From the NCBI RefSeq assembly GCF_028009165.1, contig NC_079245.1:2852001-2916000 (forward strand): DNA of 64,000 bases, in the 5' to 3' direction. Every line of letters begins with the position of its first letter. Position 1 is the first letter of the stretch. Positions 45,981 through 58,208 of this stretch are shown in pieces. This stretch comes from Akanthomyces muscarius (Eukaryota > Ascomycota > Sordariomycetes > Hypocreales > Cordycipitaceae). Under the pieces are notes generated by a model. That model was given only the letters and a program-made list of their open reading frames with translations, did not search any database and was not told where the DNA came from. The position numbers and the translations under genes were made by a program.

Positions 45981-48873
45981 TCAGTCGCCATCTTCAATGG
46001 CTGCCATTTGAGTGACGAATTCATGCTGCAGCTGCTTGAGGTAGCCTGGCAAAGCATCCTCGGCACCATCAACTCGCGCTTGCTTCAATGCTTCATGCAG
46101 ACCGAGGATCAACTGGCGGCGTCTCTGTAACTTCTCCGCTTCTGTGTTCTGCTTGTTTGCTTCCTTTCGCAGTCTACTTGCGCGCACAAACTCTTCCGCT
46201 TCTCGAATGATGGTTTGTGGAAGTCCCATGGCCTTGGCGAGATTGATGCCGTAATCCTGCTCGTCACGTTCGGGACCTCTTTCGGTCTTGTATAGCATGG
46301 TTACGTGCGGCACCCCATCCTCGCTGATGGCGCAGTCGGATGCTAGGTGCAAGTTCAGAACGCCAGGTCGGTTTGCCAAAACGCATGCAAGGTCAAGAAA
46401 ATGCGTCGCAAACCAGACAAATGCCTTGGACTGGATTAGTGCTTCTGCCATGGCAATGGCAATTGCAAGCCCGTCGCGCGTGCTGGTGCCTCTGCCAAGC
46501 TCATCGATAATCACCATGCTTTGCTGATCTACATTGCGTAGGATAAATGCCATGTCGCGCATTTCGACCGAAAAGCTGGACAGTCCTGCTACTATGTTAT
46601 CGTTTAATGAAATGCGGGTGAATATGTTGTGGACAACGGAAAAAGAAGCGTATTCGGCGGGAACAAAGCAGCCAACCTGGGCCATAATCTGAAGTAGCGC
46701 GATGGCTCGTATGTAAGTACTTTTGCCGCCCATGTTAAATCCTGTCACAATATGGAAGCAATGCTGTTCTGTGGCAAAGTAGTCGTTCGGTACAAACTTT
46801 TCTGCCAGTATCTGCGTTCATGAGCGGAAGCTACTACAGCTCATGTATGTGGCCATACCTTGTCAACTATTGGGTGCCTGGCCGACTTTAGTGCCAACCT
46901 GTTGGTAATTTCTGGTCGTATATAGTCGCGTGTCGTACTTATCTGGGCGAAAGAAGCAAGCATATCCATGAGGCCGACCGATTCGCACATTTTGAAGAGA
47001 TGAGATGCGTCTGCTTGCAGGCCGGCAATCAACTGCTCAATAATGGCATCACTGCGAAAAACTACTTCATTTGAGGTGTCCGATAGTCGCATATTCAGTT
47101 TGACGAGATCAAGAGTTTGACACTCGATAGCACCTCGCTTTTTGGCGACATTGATGAAGAGACCAGGTGGATCAACACTGTTGTAGTCACCGATGCTTAG
47201 CTTGAGCCAGTACTTTCGGCCGTTGTCGTATTTCAGCGTCGCAACCACACTGTACTTCTCTAAATGAGGGGTAAATAAGCAACCTCCTGAACGGTCGACG
47301 GATGACTCTTACCGTTGAGTTGCTCGACATAATGGTGAATCTCCTGTGTTAATTCCTTGTACGCCTGGCGTGAGACATCCAACACACCGCTAATACCACA
47401 CCGTACGGCGAAAGTTCGCTGGTTTCTTAGGTCAAGAGCTGATTTCGTATATGCTACGTCGGATTCCAACACCGTCGTGATCTTCTGTAACACTGTGGCA
47501 ATTTTTTCGAAGCTACAGAGCTCCCGAATTTTGACGAGGAGAGGAGCAGTCGCGGGGTTCATGGCTACGTAAAGATCCTTGGCTGCTTCCAAGAACGACT
47601 TGATCATCAGAACCTGATTTATCTGCTGTTCTGCTTGAGAGATTGCTGAGATCACGGGGATGGTGATCAACTAGCTCAGATTAGCTACTGGCAGCATACT
47701 TTTGAATAGCATTACCTTGGTCAGTAGTTTCTCGACATCAAGAAAGTTTTTCAAAGCTAAAACTCGTTAACAAAGAAACAGAGACCAGAGAGTGAATCAG
47801 TGTACCCTTTCGAATTTCTAAAAACATTTCTTCATTTATTGTTAGCTCCTCCACAGCCTCGTAGCGTGGGGCCATGAACGATTCGTAGAGCGTCGGCGGC
47901 TGAAGGATATTACTGCGCAGCATTCGATTCCCCATTGGCGTAGCGCAATTGTTGAGTAAGCCATATAAGCTGTCCTTTGATTTGGTAGAATGACTGTTTT
48001 GAACAACTTCCAAGCATTGGATCGCGGATATGTCAATCATCATGGTGTCATCTGAGGGTTGGTAGCGTAGCCGTAGCGAGTGTGGCGCAAACGTTATGGA
48101 GAACTGGTGTTCTATCTGCGACATGGCCTGAGGACATTAGAGAATAGACTTTGGCCGCTGATCTCAATTCATACTGCAGCAAGAGCGCTCACGGCGTAAT
48201 ATTTGCCTTGAATAGCGACTTGGATCGGCTGAATATCAGATTCGAACGCCAATTTGTTGATGTATGCCAAGCCATCGGACTCGGACCAAAAGGAACGATC
48301 GGTCTCATCAACGGGGATACCGGCAAACATGGAACGGAGAAGCGGCGTCAGGCTAGTTGATTTCGTTCCTTGGGCCAAGCAAACGATTCGAGACGGCCAA
48401 TTAATGCGTATTTTGTGGAGAGTCTTCACGTAGGACTGGTTATCGCATATTTGACTTAGAATGGCTTCACCTATAGATGTGTTCACAAAAGCAATGCCGA
48501 CAGATGGGGAAACGCCACGAGCTTCGCAGACTGCACAGACAATGGTATGGGCCTCCCCCATTCCTAGAACGGACGAAGCATTGGTAGCACGCGATTTTCG
48601 ACCAGAAGCAGTGGTGGGGCGACTGAGTGAAGTCAATATGTCTAACTGGTTCCAATTAGGTGTTGATTGTGATACAGAGTTGGCAGAGGAATGCGTCGCT
48701 TGATGCCGCCTGGAAGTAGTAGCACTCGGAGTGGTGCTCTGCTGCGGACGCCGGACAGCGTGGGAACGCGAAGAACCCGGCGTGTCGCTTCGAGATGTGG
48801 TCGAATTGGTAAAATATCGAGAAGACGTAAGGCTGGGCATCAAACTCTGCGTTTTTGCCCGTGGACGATCCAT
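45981..48873 (-). CDS. MSH4: Meiotic MutS homologue Msh4
   Basis: Six exons: 48873-48193, 48127-47806, 47756-47716, 47670-47313, 47259-46859, 46811-45981; 877 aa, against 878 in yeast Msh4. A Ser/Thr/Arg-rich N-terminus is followed by the MutS connector, lever and clamp regions and a C-terminal ATPase. Walker A is TGFNMGGKST (T624-T633), with Phe where MutS proteins have Pro. Walker B is MVIIDELGRGTST, and the composite-site ATH is in WFATHFLDLA. There is no mismatch-binding domain I, as expected for Msh4. With Msh5 it stabilises crossover intermediates. Introns are very short (45-65 nt) and exon 3 is only 41 nt. Divergent from the FAR1-type gene over 210 bp. Confidence 0.94.
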
Positions 48874-49083
48874 TTCGAAGGCCAGAAACTGGTCTACTCA
48901 CCGGCCAGAAAAAGGATGTTGGCAAGTGTAAGACGCATGGACTGATCGTTGAGCGCAAACGGGTGGCGATCTTGGGTTGGCGGCCCGCCCCACAGCGAGT
49001 ACATTGTGTCCCCTTTGGCACCAGGCACTGTCAAAATCCACACCTCACAATCATCCATTGTGAGCCTCTCTCTCTCTCTATAT
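48874..49083. promoter_or_regulatory. Short divergent promoter of MSH4 and the FAR1-type gene
   Basis: Only 210 bp separate the two ATGs. A CT microsatellite followed by TATATA sits at about 49065-49085, immediately before the right-hand start. Confidence 0.45.
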
Positions 49084-50136
49084 ATGCCATCCATTATTGC
49101 ACAGCGCGAAGAGCACGCCACGATGTTTGGCATTCTGGAGGCCGTTACGATACCTCACGGGAACATATTTAGCAGTTCCGAATCCCTGATCGCCAACCTG
49201 AATGAGCGCATGGAAAAGGAGGGCTACAAGATCGTCAAGTCGCGCTCCCACAGGGCGTACATCGGGGGTGCGGAGGTGCCCGGCAATGACACTGTCCGCT
49301 GCGACTTGGTTTGTGACCGCGGTGGCCGGCCATACAAATCAGTGGCAACGAAACACAAAACGTCGACCAAGAAGACAGGCTGTCCCTGGAAAGCCAAGGC
49401 CGTCCACCGAAAAGCAGCCGGCGGTTGGGTGCTTACAGTGGTCTGCGACCAGCACAACCATGAGCCAGGCACGCCAGAGCCTCCATCGCCAGAACAGAGC
49501 GACAACGAGGAGGGAGATGAAGAAGACTCCGGTAAAAACTAAAAATTATCATGCAGCTGAAAAGAATGCCCACTGACAGGTAGAACAGCAAACGATCTGC
49601 CAAGTCTCGATGCAGAAACCTCCGCTGCCATTCAAGTCGCTGGCGTGTCGGAGGCGGCAGTGCGCCTGACGGGAGACACATTCAACAAGTTCAAAGGAGA
49701 ATACAGAAAGCTTTCGGGTCCCGACAGAATGCAAGTCCTTTCAACTCTGCAGCTTCGGGTCGCCGCCATTTACGCGCTTCAAAATGAAGACATGCAGCGG
49801 CATCGACGTCGAGAGGCCCAAGATAGGCGACATCGCGACGTCGAATCGAACAAGAGGCCACAAGAAGAAGGTGCGGTAAGCACAAGTAAAAGACAGAAAC
49901 CGAGCACAGCGCACGATCAAGACGCGGGCACAGAAGCTCTACAGAGCCAGATGCATCCGGATGTGGCACATGGACTGATGGGCGCGACGCAATTTCAGTT
50001 TCCCCCACGAGCTCCCCCGCAAATCCAAGTAGCCGACGCGGCTGTACAAACATCACTGTCGATTCCCAGTAGTGGCATGGGCGGGTTTCCGCAGTTTGCG
50101 AATAGCTTTTCGCGTGGCCGAAGACCAAACACATGA
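49084..50136 (+). CDS. FAR1/WRKY-GCM1-type zinc-finger protein
   Basis: Two exons, 49084-49531 and 49580-50136, 334 aa; an in-frame ATG at 49123 is an alternative start. The N-terminal domain reads LNERMEKEGYKIVKSRSHRA, then RCDLVCDRGGRPYK, KKTGCPWKAKAVHRK and GGWVLTVVCDQHNHEPG. The Cys/Cys/HxH ligands and order are those of the FAR1 DNA-binding domain found in MULE transposases and in proteins derived from them. An acidic linker and a helical basic segment (QRHRRREAQDRRHR) follow, then a Gln/Pro-rich tail. There is no transposase catalytic domain or terminal repeat, so it looks like a domesticated transcription factor. The intron is 48 nt with a GTAAAA donor. Confidence 0.82.
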
Positions 50137-50328
50137 GGTGTGGCTTGGATCTCACAGCCATAACTAGACCAACAGTGGCAGTGGGGCGTCGTGGTGTCCG
50201 TCACTCCAGCTGGCGCGCCTGCAAGGATTTCACCGCCTAAATTTTGTGTTTTTGCCAGCTGCCCCACCAATTATCAGCAACTTTTTTGATCACTTTGACT
50301 CTGGCACAACTGCAGATTGAACAGAAAA

Positions 50329-51990
50329 ATGTCGACCGTTTTGCCTCCGCCGTCGAAAAGACAGCGCCGCGAGGGCCTCGAGCGTTCTCGTGTTCAACAA
50401 GATGTTACTGCCGCCTCCGGGCCGGAGGGTTCCTTCAAGGCCCGCTTCGTCGACCCAGATGGCAACCAGCAGGCGCTGGTCGAGGTGCCGCTGGCCGACG
50501 CTTCAGAGAAAAACTTGTCGCTTCTCTTGAATACACTTCTGGCTAGGGTAAGGGAATTCCAAATTGAAGTATTATTTGTCGTTGCTGATCAGTGGACAGG
50601 AGAAGGAGGACTTCGTCCCATACAGATTCCGAATCCACATCCCGGATAGCGATATCATTGTCGACCAGTATCCCACTGATCTACTACAACTACTGCGCAG
50701 TCATGGCATCGAGAACCCTTTCGAAACCACAGTCACACTTAGTGCCGAACCACAGGCAGTCTTCAAAGTGAAGGCCGTCACTCGCATGTCGCATCGCATT
50801 CCAGCGCACGGCGAAGCCATTCTTGCAGCACAATTCCCACCCCAGACGAGCAGCTTGCTGGCCACAGGATCTGGCGACAATACCGCGAGAATCATGGACA
50901 CCGATACCGGAACGCCCAAGTATACTCTTTCTGGCCACAAGGGCTGGGTGTTGTGCGTTGCGTGGTCGCCAGATGGGCTCCGCCTTGCGACTGGCAGCAT
51001 GGACAAGACGGTACGGCTGTGGGACCCGGTGACTGGCAAAGCTGTTTCTGGTGGAACGTTCAGCGGCCACGCCAAATGGGTGACAAATATCGCCTGGGAG
51101 CCGTACCACCTTTGGAGGGACGGCACACCCCGCCTGGCAAGTGCTAGCAAGGACTCAACAGTGCGCGTGTGGATTGTAGACAATGGCGTAACCGAGCATG
51201 TGCTGTCAGGACACAAGAGCAGCGTCAGCTGTGTCAAATGGGGAGGCACAGGAAACATCTATACCGCCAGCCACGACAAGACAGTCAAAGTCTGGAACGC
51301 AGAGCTCGGCACGCTGATTCATACGCTTTCTTCTCATGCGCATTGGGTCAATCATCTGGCATTGTCGACCGAGTTTGCGCTGCGAACCGCGTACTTTGAC
51401 CACACGCCGACTCCGACAACAGAAGAGGAAAAGCGTGCCAAGGCCAAGGAAAGATTTGAGAAGGCTGCCAAAATACAAGGAAAAGTTGCTGAGCGGCTAG
51501 TCTCGGCAAGTGATGACTTTACCATGTATCTCTGGGATCCGTCGCAAGGGACAAAACCAGTGGCGAGAATGCTGGGCCACCAAAAGCAAGTCAACCACGT
51601 AACGTTTTCTCCGGATGGAAGCTTAATCGCCAGCTCGGGCTGGGATAACCACACGAAGCTATGGAATGCCAGGTATGTGTTCATCGCATTTCAGAAAATG
51701 TGACGAGAAGCTGTGATTTGCTGACATTGGATGGTAGGGACGGAAAATTCATCAACACTCTCCGCGGCCACGTGGCACCAGTATATCAATGCGCATTTTC
51801 TGCCGACTCGCGACTTCTTGTAACAGCATCCAAGGATACGACGCTGAAGGTGTGGTCGATGGCGACGCATAAGCTGGCCTCGGACCTGCCGGGGCATCAA
51901 GATGAAGTGTACGCTGTTGATTGGAGTCCCGACGGCAAGAAGGTTGGCAGTGGTGGCAAGGACAAGGCTGTACGCCTTTGGTGCAATTAA
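50329..51990 (+). CDS. RSA4: Ribosome assembly factor Rsa4 (NLE-WD40)
   Basis: Three exons, 50329-50547, 50600-51672, 51738-51990; 514 aa, against 515 in yeast Rsa4. The N-terminal NLE domain (about residues 35-110: FKARFVDPDGNQQALVEVPL through FRIHIPDSDIIVDQYPTDLL) contacts the MIDAS domain of the AAA-ATPase Rea1/midasin. An eight-bladed WD40 propeller follows, with repeats such as LSGHKGWVLCVAWSPDGLRL and LASASKDSTVRVW. A charged insert EEEKRAKAKERFEKAAKIQG lies between blades, as in the family. Rea1 pulling on Rsa4 remodels pre-60S particles in the nucleolus and nucleoplasm. Confidence 0.96.
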
Positions 51991-54900
51991 AAAAGGACAA
52001 AGACAAAAGCAATGCATATTTTCAACATGATATGCCCTGTTTGGCAGACTTGTTAATACGGACTGAATATTACGATAACGGCTAGGTTCATGCAAGGCGG
52101 GATATTGACGTGGCAATGGAGATGAGGCATATACCTGCAGGGATAGAATTGGCAAGGCTTAAAATAGATGAACTCGTTGCCTATTAGGAAACCGAGTGCC
52201 AAATCTGCAGAGTGATGTGGTTTGCAGTGATGTCGGCCTCGCCTCGGGTGACCTGTCATTGGAGGAGGCCTGCCTCGGGCGGCTTTGTGACAGAAGGGTT
52301 CGCGCTGTGGCGTTTCTGCCCGGTATGACTGAGCAAGCGCTGAGATTGGCCACGGTAGACGATGAACATGTGAGCTTAGATGCAAGCCAAGCCGACTACG
52401 GGGAGGGGATAGAGGCCTAGAAGCTGGGGAAGCCATGGCGGCGGGAGGAGATCGACCAGTACCTGAAGCTAAGCAACGACTGGGGTATCATGGAGTAGTC
52501 GGCAACGCCGTACCAAGAGGATAAGCTGAGACATTAGGCTCTTGGTGGGCCACGTTGGAATGTGCGAGGCTTCTGATTTGAGCCTCAATCCGCCAGGCCT
52601 CGACTTGATGCTAGAATCAAGACTGAGATGGGATTTGAGGACTAGGGTGAGGAAATGCGATGTTAGATTTGGCATGGCAGTCGAACAGAACGATTGATGA
52701 AGTGATACGAACAAGGTCCGTTATGAGAGATGATGCACGTGGGGACTGAACTCGTGAGCTGCTTCGCAGCTTGCCGTGCGAGGTTAAGCTGTCTTGGGCT
52801 GGCTGGGCTGCGGACGATGGACAGGCAGGCGGGGGACTATGCAGAGGTGGATGAGAAGGGGAGCCAAGCCACCCGCCAAGTTGGCGGGGGAAAAAGGGCA
52901 AAAGAGGTAATTCTGGTGCATGACACAGCATGAGGAGGAGGGTGCGTTGTCTGGTCTAGCAACGACTTACACGACGCAACCGAAGTCAGCTGGTGTCCGG
53001 GGGCCTCATGGGTTGGGCCGAGACTACGGCAGTCTGCATCGCTCTGGCCGTGCATCCTCAAGACGAGCGATTTTCAAGTCAAGTTGAGCAACGACGGGGT
53101 AATGTTCTAAAAATGGCTAGAAGGAATGAAAGAATTCATTACCAGAGGAACGGACGGCGCTGGCGCGGCCCAACGCCATCGTGGCTGCGAAAAGAGCCCG
53201 GCCCGCGAGTGGGTTGATGCGCTGCGCTTTGTATGCATCGTTGCAGTTTTGGTGGGCCGGACCAGCGGGAAAAGGAAATGGAATAAGCTGGCATGGGTAG
53301 CAGGTGGTTGTCTTGGTCGCCTTGGCCAAACGCACGCCTTGCATTGTGCATCCTCTTGGATGATTGGTAACGCAGAGAAGCCGAGTTTGGCGGGTGTGCC
53401 GCGGCGGGGGGCGCAAGGAAACGTTAAGTGCCGTGGCTGGATTTTCTGGCCCTCCAGAGGTGGTCAGAATGACAGTAGGGGTACCTATAAAGTTGTTTAT
53501 TTAACACTTGTCTATGTTTTATTTGTTATTCACTTTGAATATTCAGGCTGATTGTCTTGTATGAGTGGATTTAATTTTGACATGCAGTACAGTGCGTGGC
53601 GGAGCTTCAGCTCCAGCGCCTCGCTGTAGCTGACTACTCAGTAAATACAAGCACCGCTAGCGTAGACTGTTGACACACACGCAAAACCACCACGTCGATT
53701 TATCGTGAGGAGGGGCGGCCAAGGCGGCGTCCGCTTGGACGAGGGAGGGGAGTCTGCGACACGGAGTAATAATCTGTCACTTATGGACCAGGTGACTATC
53801 TTGGCAAGGCTATCGTCGAAAGAAAAAATGAAAGTGAAGGCGACTACGGGGTATCACCGCACAGGCGCGTGGGCCTTGCCATGCGGATGGAATTTCTGAT
53901 ATTGGGCTGCTGCCACGACATGACCTCGCAGCCCGACGGCACCCGGAGTAGATGACCATGCAAACCAAGCCAGCCAAGAGTAAAGTGAATAAAAAATGGG
54001 TGACGTCCAGCCTTTTTTTTCCCGCACGTTTTGTTCGTTTCTGGTGCACGGCCAGCCTGTTCTCGACACCACTTTGTAAGAAAGAAAAAGAGGCGCCAAG
54101 TCGTTTACGCCAAAGTGACGACTCACCTGCCGGGGGGGTCAGGTCATTGACGTGCAGCAAAGCTAGAAACAGGCCAGAAGAAGAAGCTCCAGAAGAGAGC
54201 GTTGGAGAGAAGGGGGAAAAAAGAAGTGGCTTGCGCCGTGGATATCCACTTCAACCTTTACTTCGGACGAAACGCTGGCTCGGTATTGGGTCCTTGTTGG
54301 TATACAGTTCTAATCAAGGTTTCTCGAGGGACGCAGGTCTGCTTCCTTGATTTTAAAAAAACCAAGAGGGCCGTTGTTTTGTTTCTTATCGTCAGCCCTT
54401 TGTTGCTGATTGCGAATCCTGGCCCGTTGAGCGATTAATCTCGATTGCATCCTTTTTTTTTGTTTTGTCTGACCCTAGCAACAGACAGCTCTCGCACAGC
54501 GTTGGTTTCAGAGACGCAGCAAGCAAGTCTCTCTTTTTTATTACGTCGACAAACGACGCTTTGCTTCGGCAGCCTGCAGCAGCCAAACAAGACGAATCAG
54601 CTGGGACAGGAGAAAGGAAAAAAAGATACAAGTCACGTTCCGCAAGAGAGCAACGTTGAGTCAGGTACTTTTTTTATTTTATTCCTTTTATTTTATTTTA
54701 ATTTTCCCCTCGAGAGTCTCAGCGCTGTCAGTTGGTGCCAACTTGCCACTCCACCACCACCAGGGCAAACGGCTCACAGCGCCGACGCCCCAAGCCCTGG
54801 TGGCCCCCCCCCTCCAACCTACCCATCCCCCTGTGGAGCTCCCTGAAGCTTCCAGCTCAGCGACTGCCCAGCCCCAGCTAAAACGCGCTCTCCCCTCCCC

Positions 54901-55308
54901 GCCAAGTTGGGCTGGCTGACGACGGTTTTCTCAAACAGCAGCACAGCAAAAGCAGCCTTCTTCTACCGGCTCCTTCGCCCTCTCTTCAACCACCAGTCAT
55001 TCTCTCCGCCACATCCATCCAATGGCCTATACGCTATAACGATAACTATTAACGATCGTTTTGGATCGTCCCTGACGCCTTCGCTTCGTCTCTCGACACC
55101 TGTCCTTGTCCCTACAGATTAGCCCTCATGGCTTGCAAGCTCTAACAAGCAACACTGCCAAAGAGCCATCTCGATCACTTTGCCCGTCGAACGTCCCCGG
55201 CAAAGCAACAGCGTCTAGACGCATCCCAGGCCTTCGCCCCCCCCCCCCCCCCCCCCCCCGGAAACCACACTGCATCTTTTACATTCGACTCGTCGACACC
55301 AATCCAAG
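51991..55308. other. 3.3-kb interval without a supported gene
   Basis: Open frames are short and without domains. The last kilobase is T-rich and then pyrimidine-rich, like a long promoter and leader for the trehalose synthase subunit, and includes a 23-nt C tract at 55237-55259. Confidence 0.4.
55237..55259 (+). repeat. (C)23 homopolymer in the trehalose-subunit leader
   Basis: An uninterrupted run of 23 cytosines, 50 bp before the ATG at 55309. It is probably transcribed. The length as given may be affected by sequencing slippage. Confidence 0.85.
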
Positions 55309-58208
55309 ATGACAGTTTTTGTCTGCTCTCTGTAAGTTACTCTGCGCCCCAGCTGCCCCTCTCTTTCTTTGCCTTGGTGACGCCATCGATGGGCATTGTA
55401 TTTTCTGACACGTTTGTGCCCCCAAACCACAGATTTCTCCCCAAGACGGTGCAGTTTCAGCTGCCCGGCACCCCTCATCGTCGCTCAGCCTTTACCAGGC
55501 GCCGCTCCTCTGCCGTCGATGCGCCTCCCAAGTCGCTGGCCCCGTCCACGCCCGCGCAGCCACCGAGTCTCTTCGCGCCGCGCCAGGACATCACGCCGCC
55601 GCAGACGCCCACCGAGGAGTCTCGATCGCCGAGCCTCTTTGCCAACGAGGATGGCCTCCGAATCCAATACCCCCACGAGATGGAGTCCCCCATCAACCAG
55701 CTCTCCCAGTCGTGGGGCAACCGCTCCGACCAGCCCAAGTCGCGCGCCAACTCGCCGCCCGCGCCCCATGCCTTTGAGCAGGGCCGCACCATGCAAAAGG
55801 CCCGCGAGCTGGGCCGCCGCGGCGTCGTCCAGCCGAAGCCGCACGTCCGCAGCGACAGCCACGACCGCGTCTTTGCCTCGGCCCCGTGGAAGGTGGTGAA
55901 TGCCGACCAGGGCAACGGCGGCCTGCGCAACGCCGTCGACGCCGCCGCCCGCGACGGCAAGCTCGGCGAGCACGTCTGGGTTGGCACGCTCGGCATGCCC
56001 ACCGACGCGCTCGAGGACACGGACCAGAAGCAGAGCATTGAAGACACCCTGGCCACGGAGCACGACATGCTCACAGTCTTTTGCTCCGACAAGGACTTTG
56101 ACGGTCACTACAGCCACTTTTGCAAGCAGATTCTCTGGCCCGTCTTCCACTACCAGATACCCGATAACCCCAAGAGCAAGGCCTACGAGGACCACTCCTG
56201 GCAGTTCTACGTCAACGTCAACCAGGCCTTCGCCGACAAGATTGTCGCCAACTGGAAGCGCGGCGACGTCGTCTGGGTCCACGACTACCATCTGCTCCTC
56301 GTCCCCAACATGGTCCGCCAGAAGCTGCCCGACGCCAAGATTGGCTCCTTTCTGCACGTCCCGTTCCCCTCGTCCGAAGTCTTCCGCTGCCTCGCTGTGC
56401 GCAAGCAGCTTCTCGAGGGCATGCTCGGTGCCAACTTGGTTGGGTTCCAAATTCGCGAGTACACCCGTCATTTCTTGCAGACTTGCAGCAGAATTTTGAG
56501 CGTCGAAGCCACGCCTGAAGGACTGCAGCTCGAAGATCGCTTCGTCGATGTTGTCAACTTGGCCATTGGTATAGATCCTGTCAGCTTGGCCATCCACCGA
56601 GAAAAGTCCGAGGTGATGCGCTGGCTCGATATTCTTCAGGAGCGATACAAGGGCAAGAGGCTCATTGTCGCCCGAGACAAGCTTGACCATGTTCGCGGCG
56701 TCCGACAGAAGCTGCTGTCGTATGAGCTGTTCCTCAACAAGTACCCTGAGTGGCGGGAACACACTGTGCTTATCCAGGTAGCCCTCTCTTCTAGCGAAAA
56801 GAGCGACCTGGATGCTACCGTCTCGGATATTGTCACTCGCGTCAACTCTTCCTGGGCCAACCTGGCTTACCAGCCAGTTGTCTACCTCAAGCAGGACATT
56901 GACTATGCTCAGTATCTCGCCCTCCTCACCGTCGCCGACGCTCTCATGATTACTAGCCAGCGCGAAGGCATGAACCTCACCTCGCACGAATACCTCTTTT
57001 GCCAAGACGGTAAAATTTACCCCGAAAAGAAGTATGGGTCTCTGATACTGTCCGAGTTCACCGGCACCTCGTCACTATTCAACGGCAACGAACTTACAGT
57101 CAACCCTTGGGACTACCGACAGTGTGCCGAGGCCATCAAGCAAGCTCTCGAGATGGGCGAAGAGGAGAAGAAGGAGAGATGGGAAAACCTTTACAAGGCT
57201 GTGTCGCTGCATACCGGCGCCCACTGGTTCAGTGAATTCCTGTCTCGCCTAGATCGTGCCTATGAGACTCAGCACAAGCGAGATCAGACTTCGGTCCCTC
57301 GCCTTTCTGTACCTGTTGTCACGGACAAGTACAATCTCTCAAAACGTCGTCTGTTCATCTTGGATTACGAAGGCACCCTGGTCAACTGGGGCCCGGTCAA
57401 TCAGATTATTCCTGTCAGCCCACAGAGGACGCTGGATGTTCTCAACGAGCTCCTGCTCGATGACCGCAACAGCGTATACGTCATGTCTGGACGCCTGCCT
57501 GAGGAATTGGATCGCGTTTTCCAGCGCGTCCCCAACCTTGGTCTGATTGCGGAAAATGGCTGCTTCCTGCGGGACCACGGCGCGACAGAGTGGGAAGAAA
57601 TGGCTGACACGTCTCTAATTAAGAATTGGAAACGTTCAGTCAAGAACATTCTCACCTACTACCTCGAGCGCACGCCCGGCGCGGAGCTCGAGGAGCGCCG
57701 CTGCAGTCTCATTTTCCACTTTGGCAACGCCGAGGATTTCGAGTCTGCCTCTCGCCTGGCGACCGACTGCACCAGCCACGTCAATGACGCGTGCGAATCG
57801 CAGCGAGTGCACGCCGTCTTGCTCGACAGTTGCATCATTGTGGAACCGGCCGACTGGACCAAGAGCACGGCCGCACAGCAAGTTTTTGACAGGTTCAAGA
57901 GCCGTCTGGCTCCGGATGGGCAGCACAAGGAGCCTGTGGATTTCATGATGGTGATTGGTGACGGGCGCGAGGATGAGAAGGTGTTTAAGTGGGCAAATCT
58001 GCTGGGTGATGTCGGCGCGGTGCGCGAGGTGGTGACGGTGAGCCTCGGTGGCCGCAGCACCGAGGCCAGCGCTACATTGACCCAGGGTGTCAGCGGTATG
58101 TTCTGTCGTAACATCCCGCACTGCTTTCCTTTTACTAATGAACTTTCAGGCGTTCTTACGTTTCTTCAGCGTCTGGCTGGCACCGGGCTTGGGCAAGCAG
58201 CGGCATGA
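55309..58208 (+). CDS. Trehalose-6-phosphate synthase complex, Tps3/Tsl1-type subunit
   Basis: Three exons, 55309-55331, 55433-58095, 58150-58208; 914 aa. The 23-nt first exon encodes MTVFVCSL and joins FLPKTVQFQL, the typical start. A disordered Ser/Pro region runs to about 130. The GT20 synthase-like domain follows (WPVFHYQIPDN, WVHDYHLLLVPNMVR, SQREGMNLTSHEY), then a HAD phosphatase-like domain. There, motif I reads LDYEGTL: nucleophile D652 is present, but the second acid is E654 instead of Asp. This suggests a regulatory subunit (Tps3/Tsl1, Aspergillus TpsC type) rather than the Tps2 phosphatase. It would scaffold trehalose synthesis in the cytosol. Intron 2 (54 nt, TACTAAT branch) is in frame and open. 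Confidence 0.9.

Noticed and set aside
52196..52420. 74-codon plus-strand frame
   Set aside because: Too short, no features, not continued by splicing.
55485..57005. Long minus-strand frame opposite the trehalose subunit
   Set aside because: Antisense shadow of a strongly supported gene; no family features.
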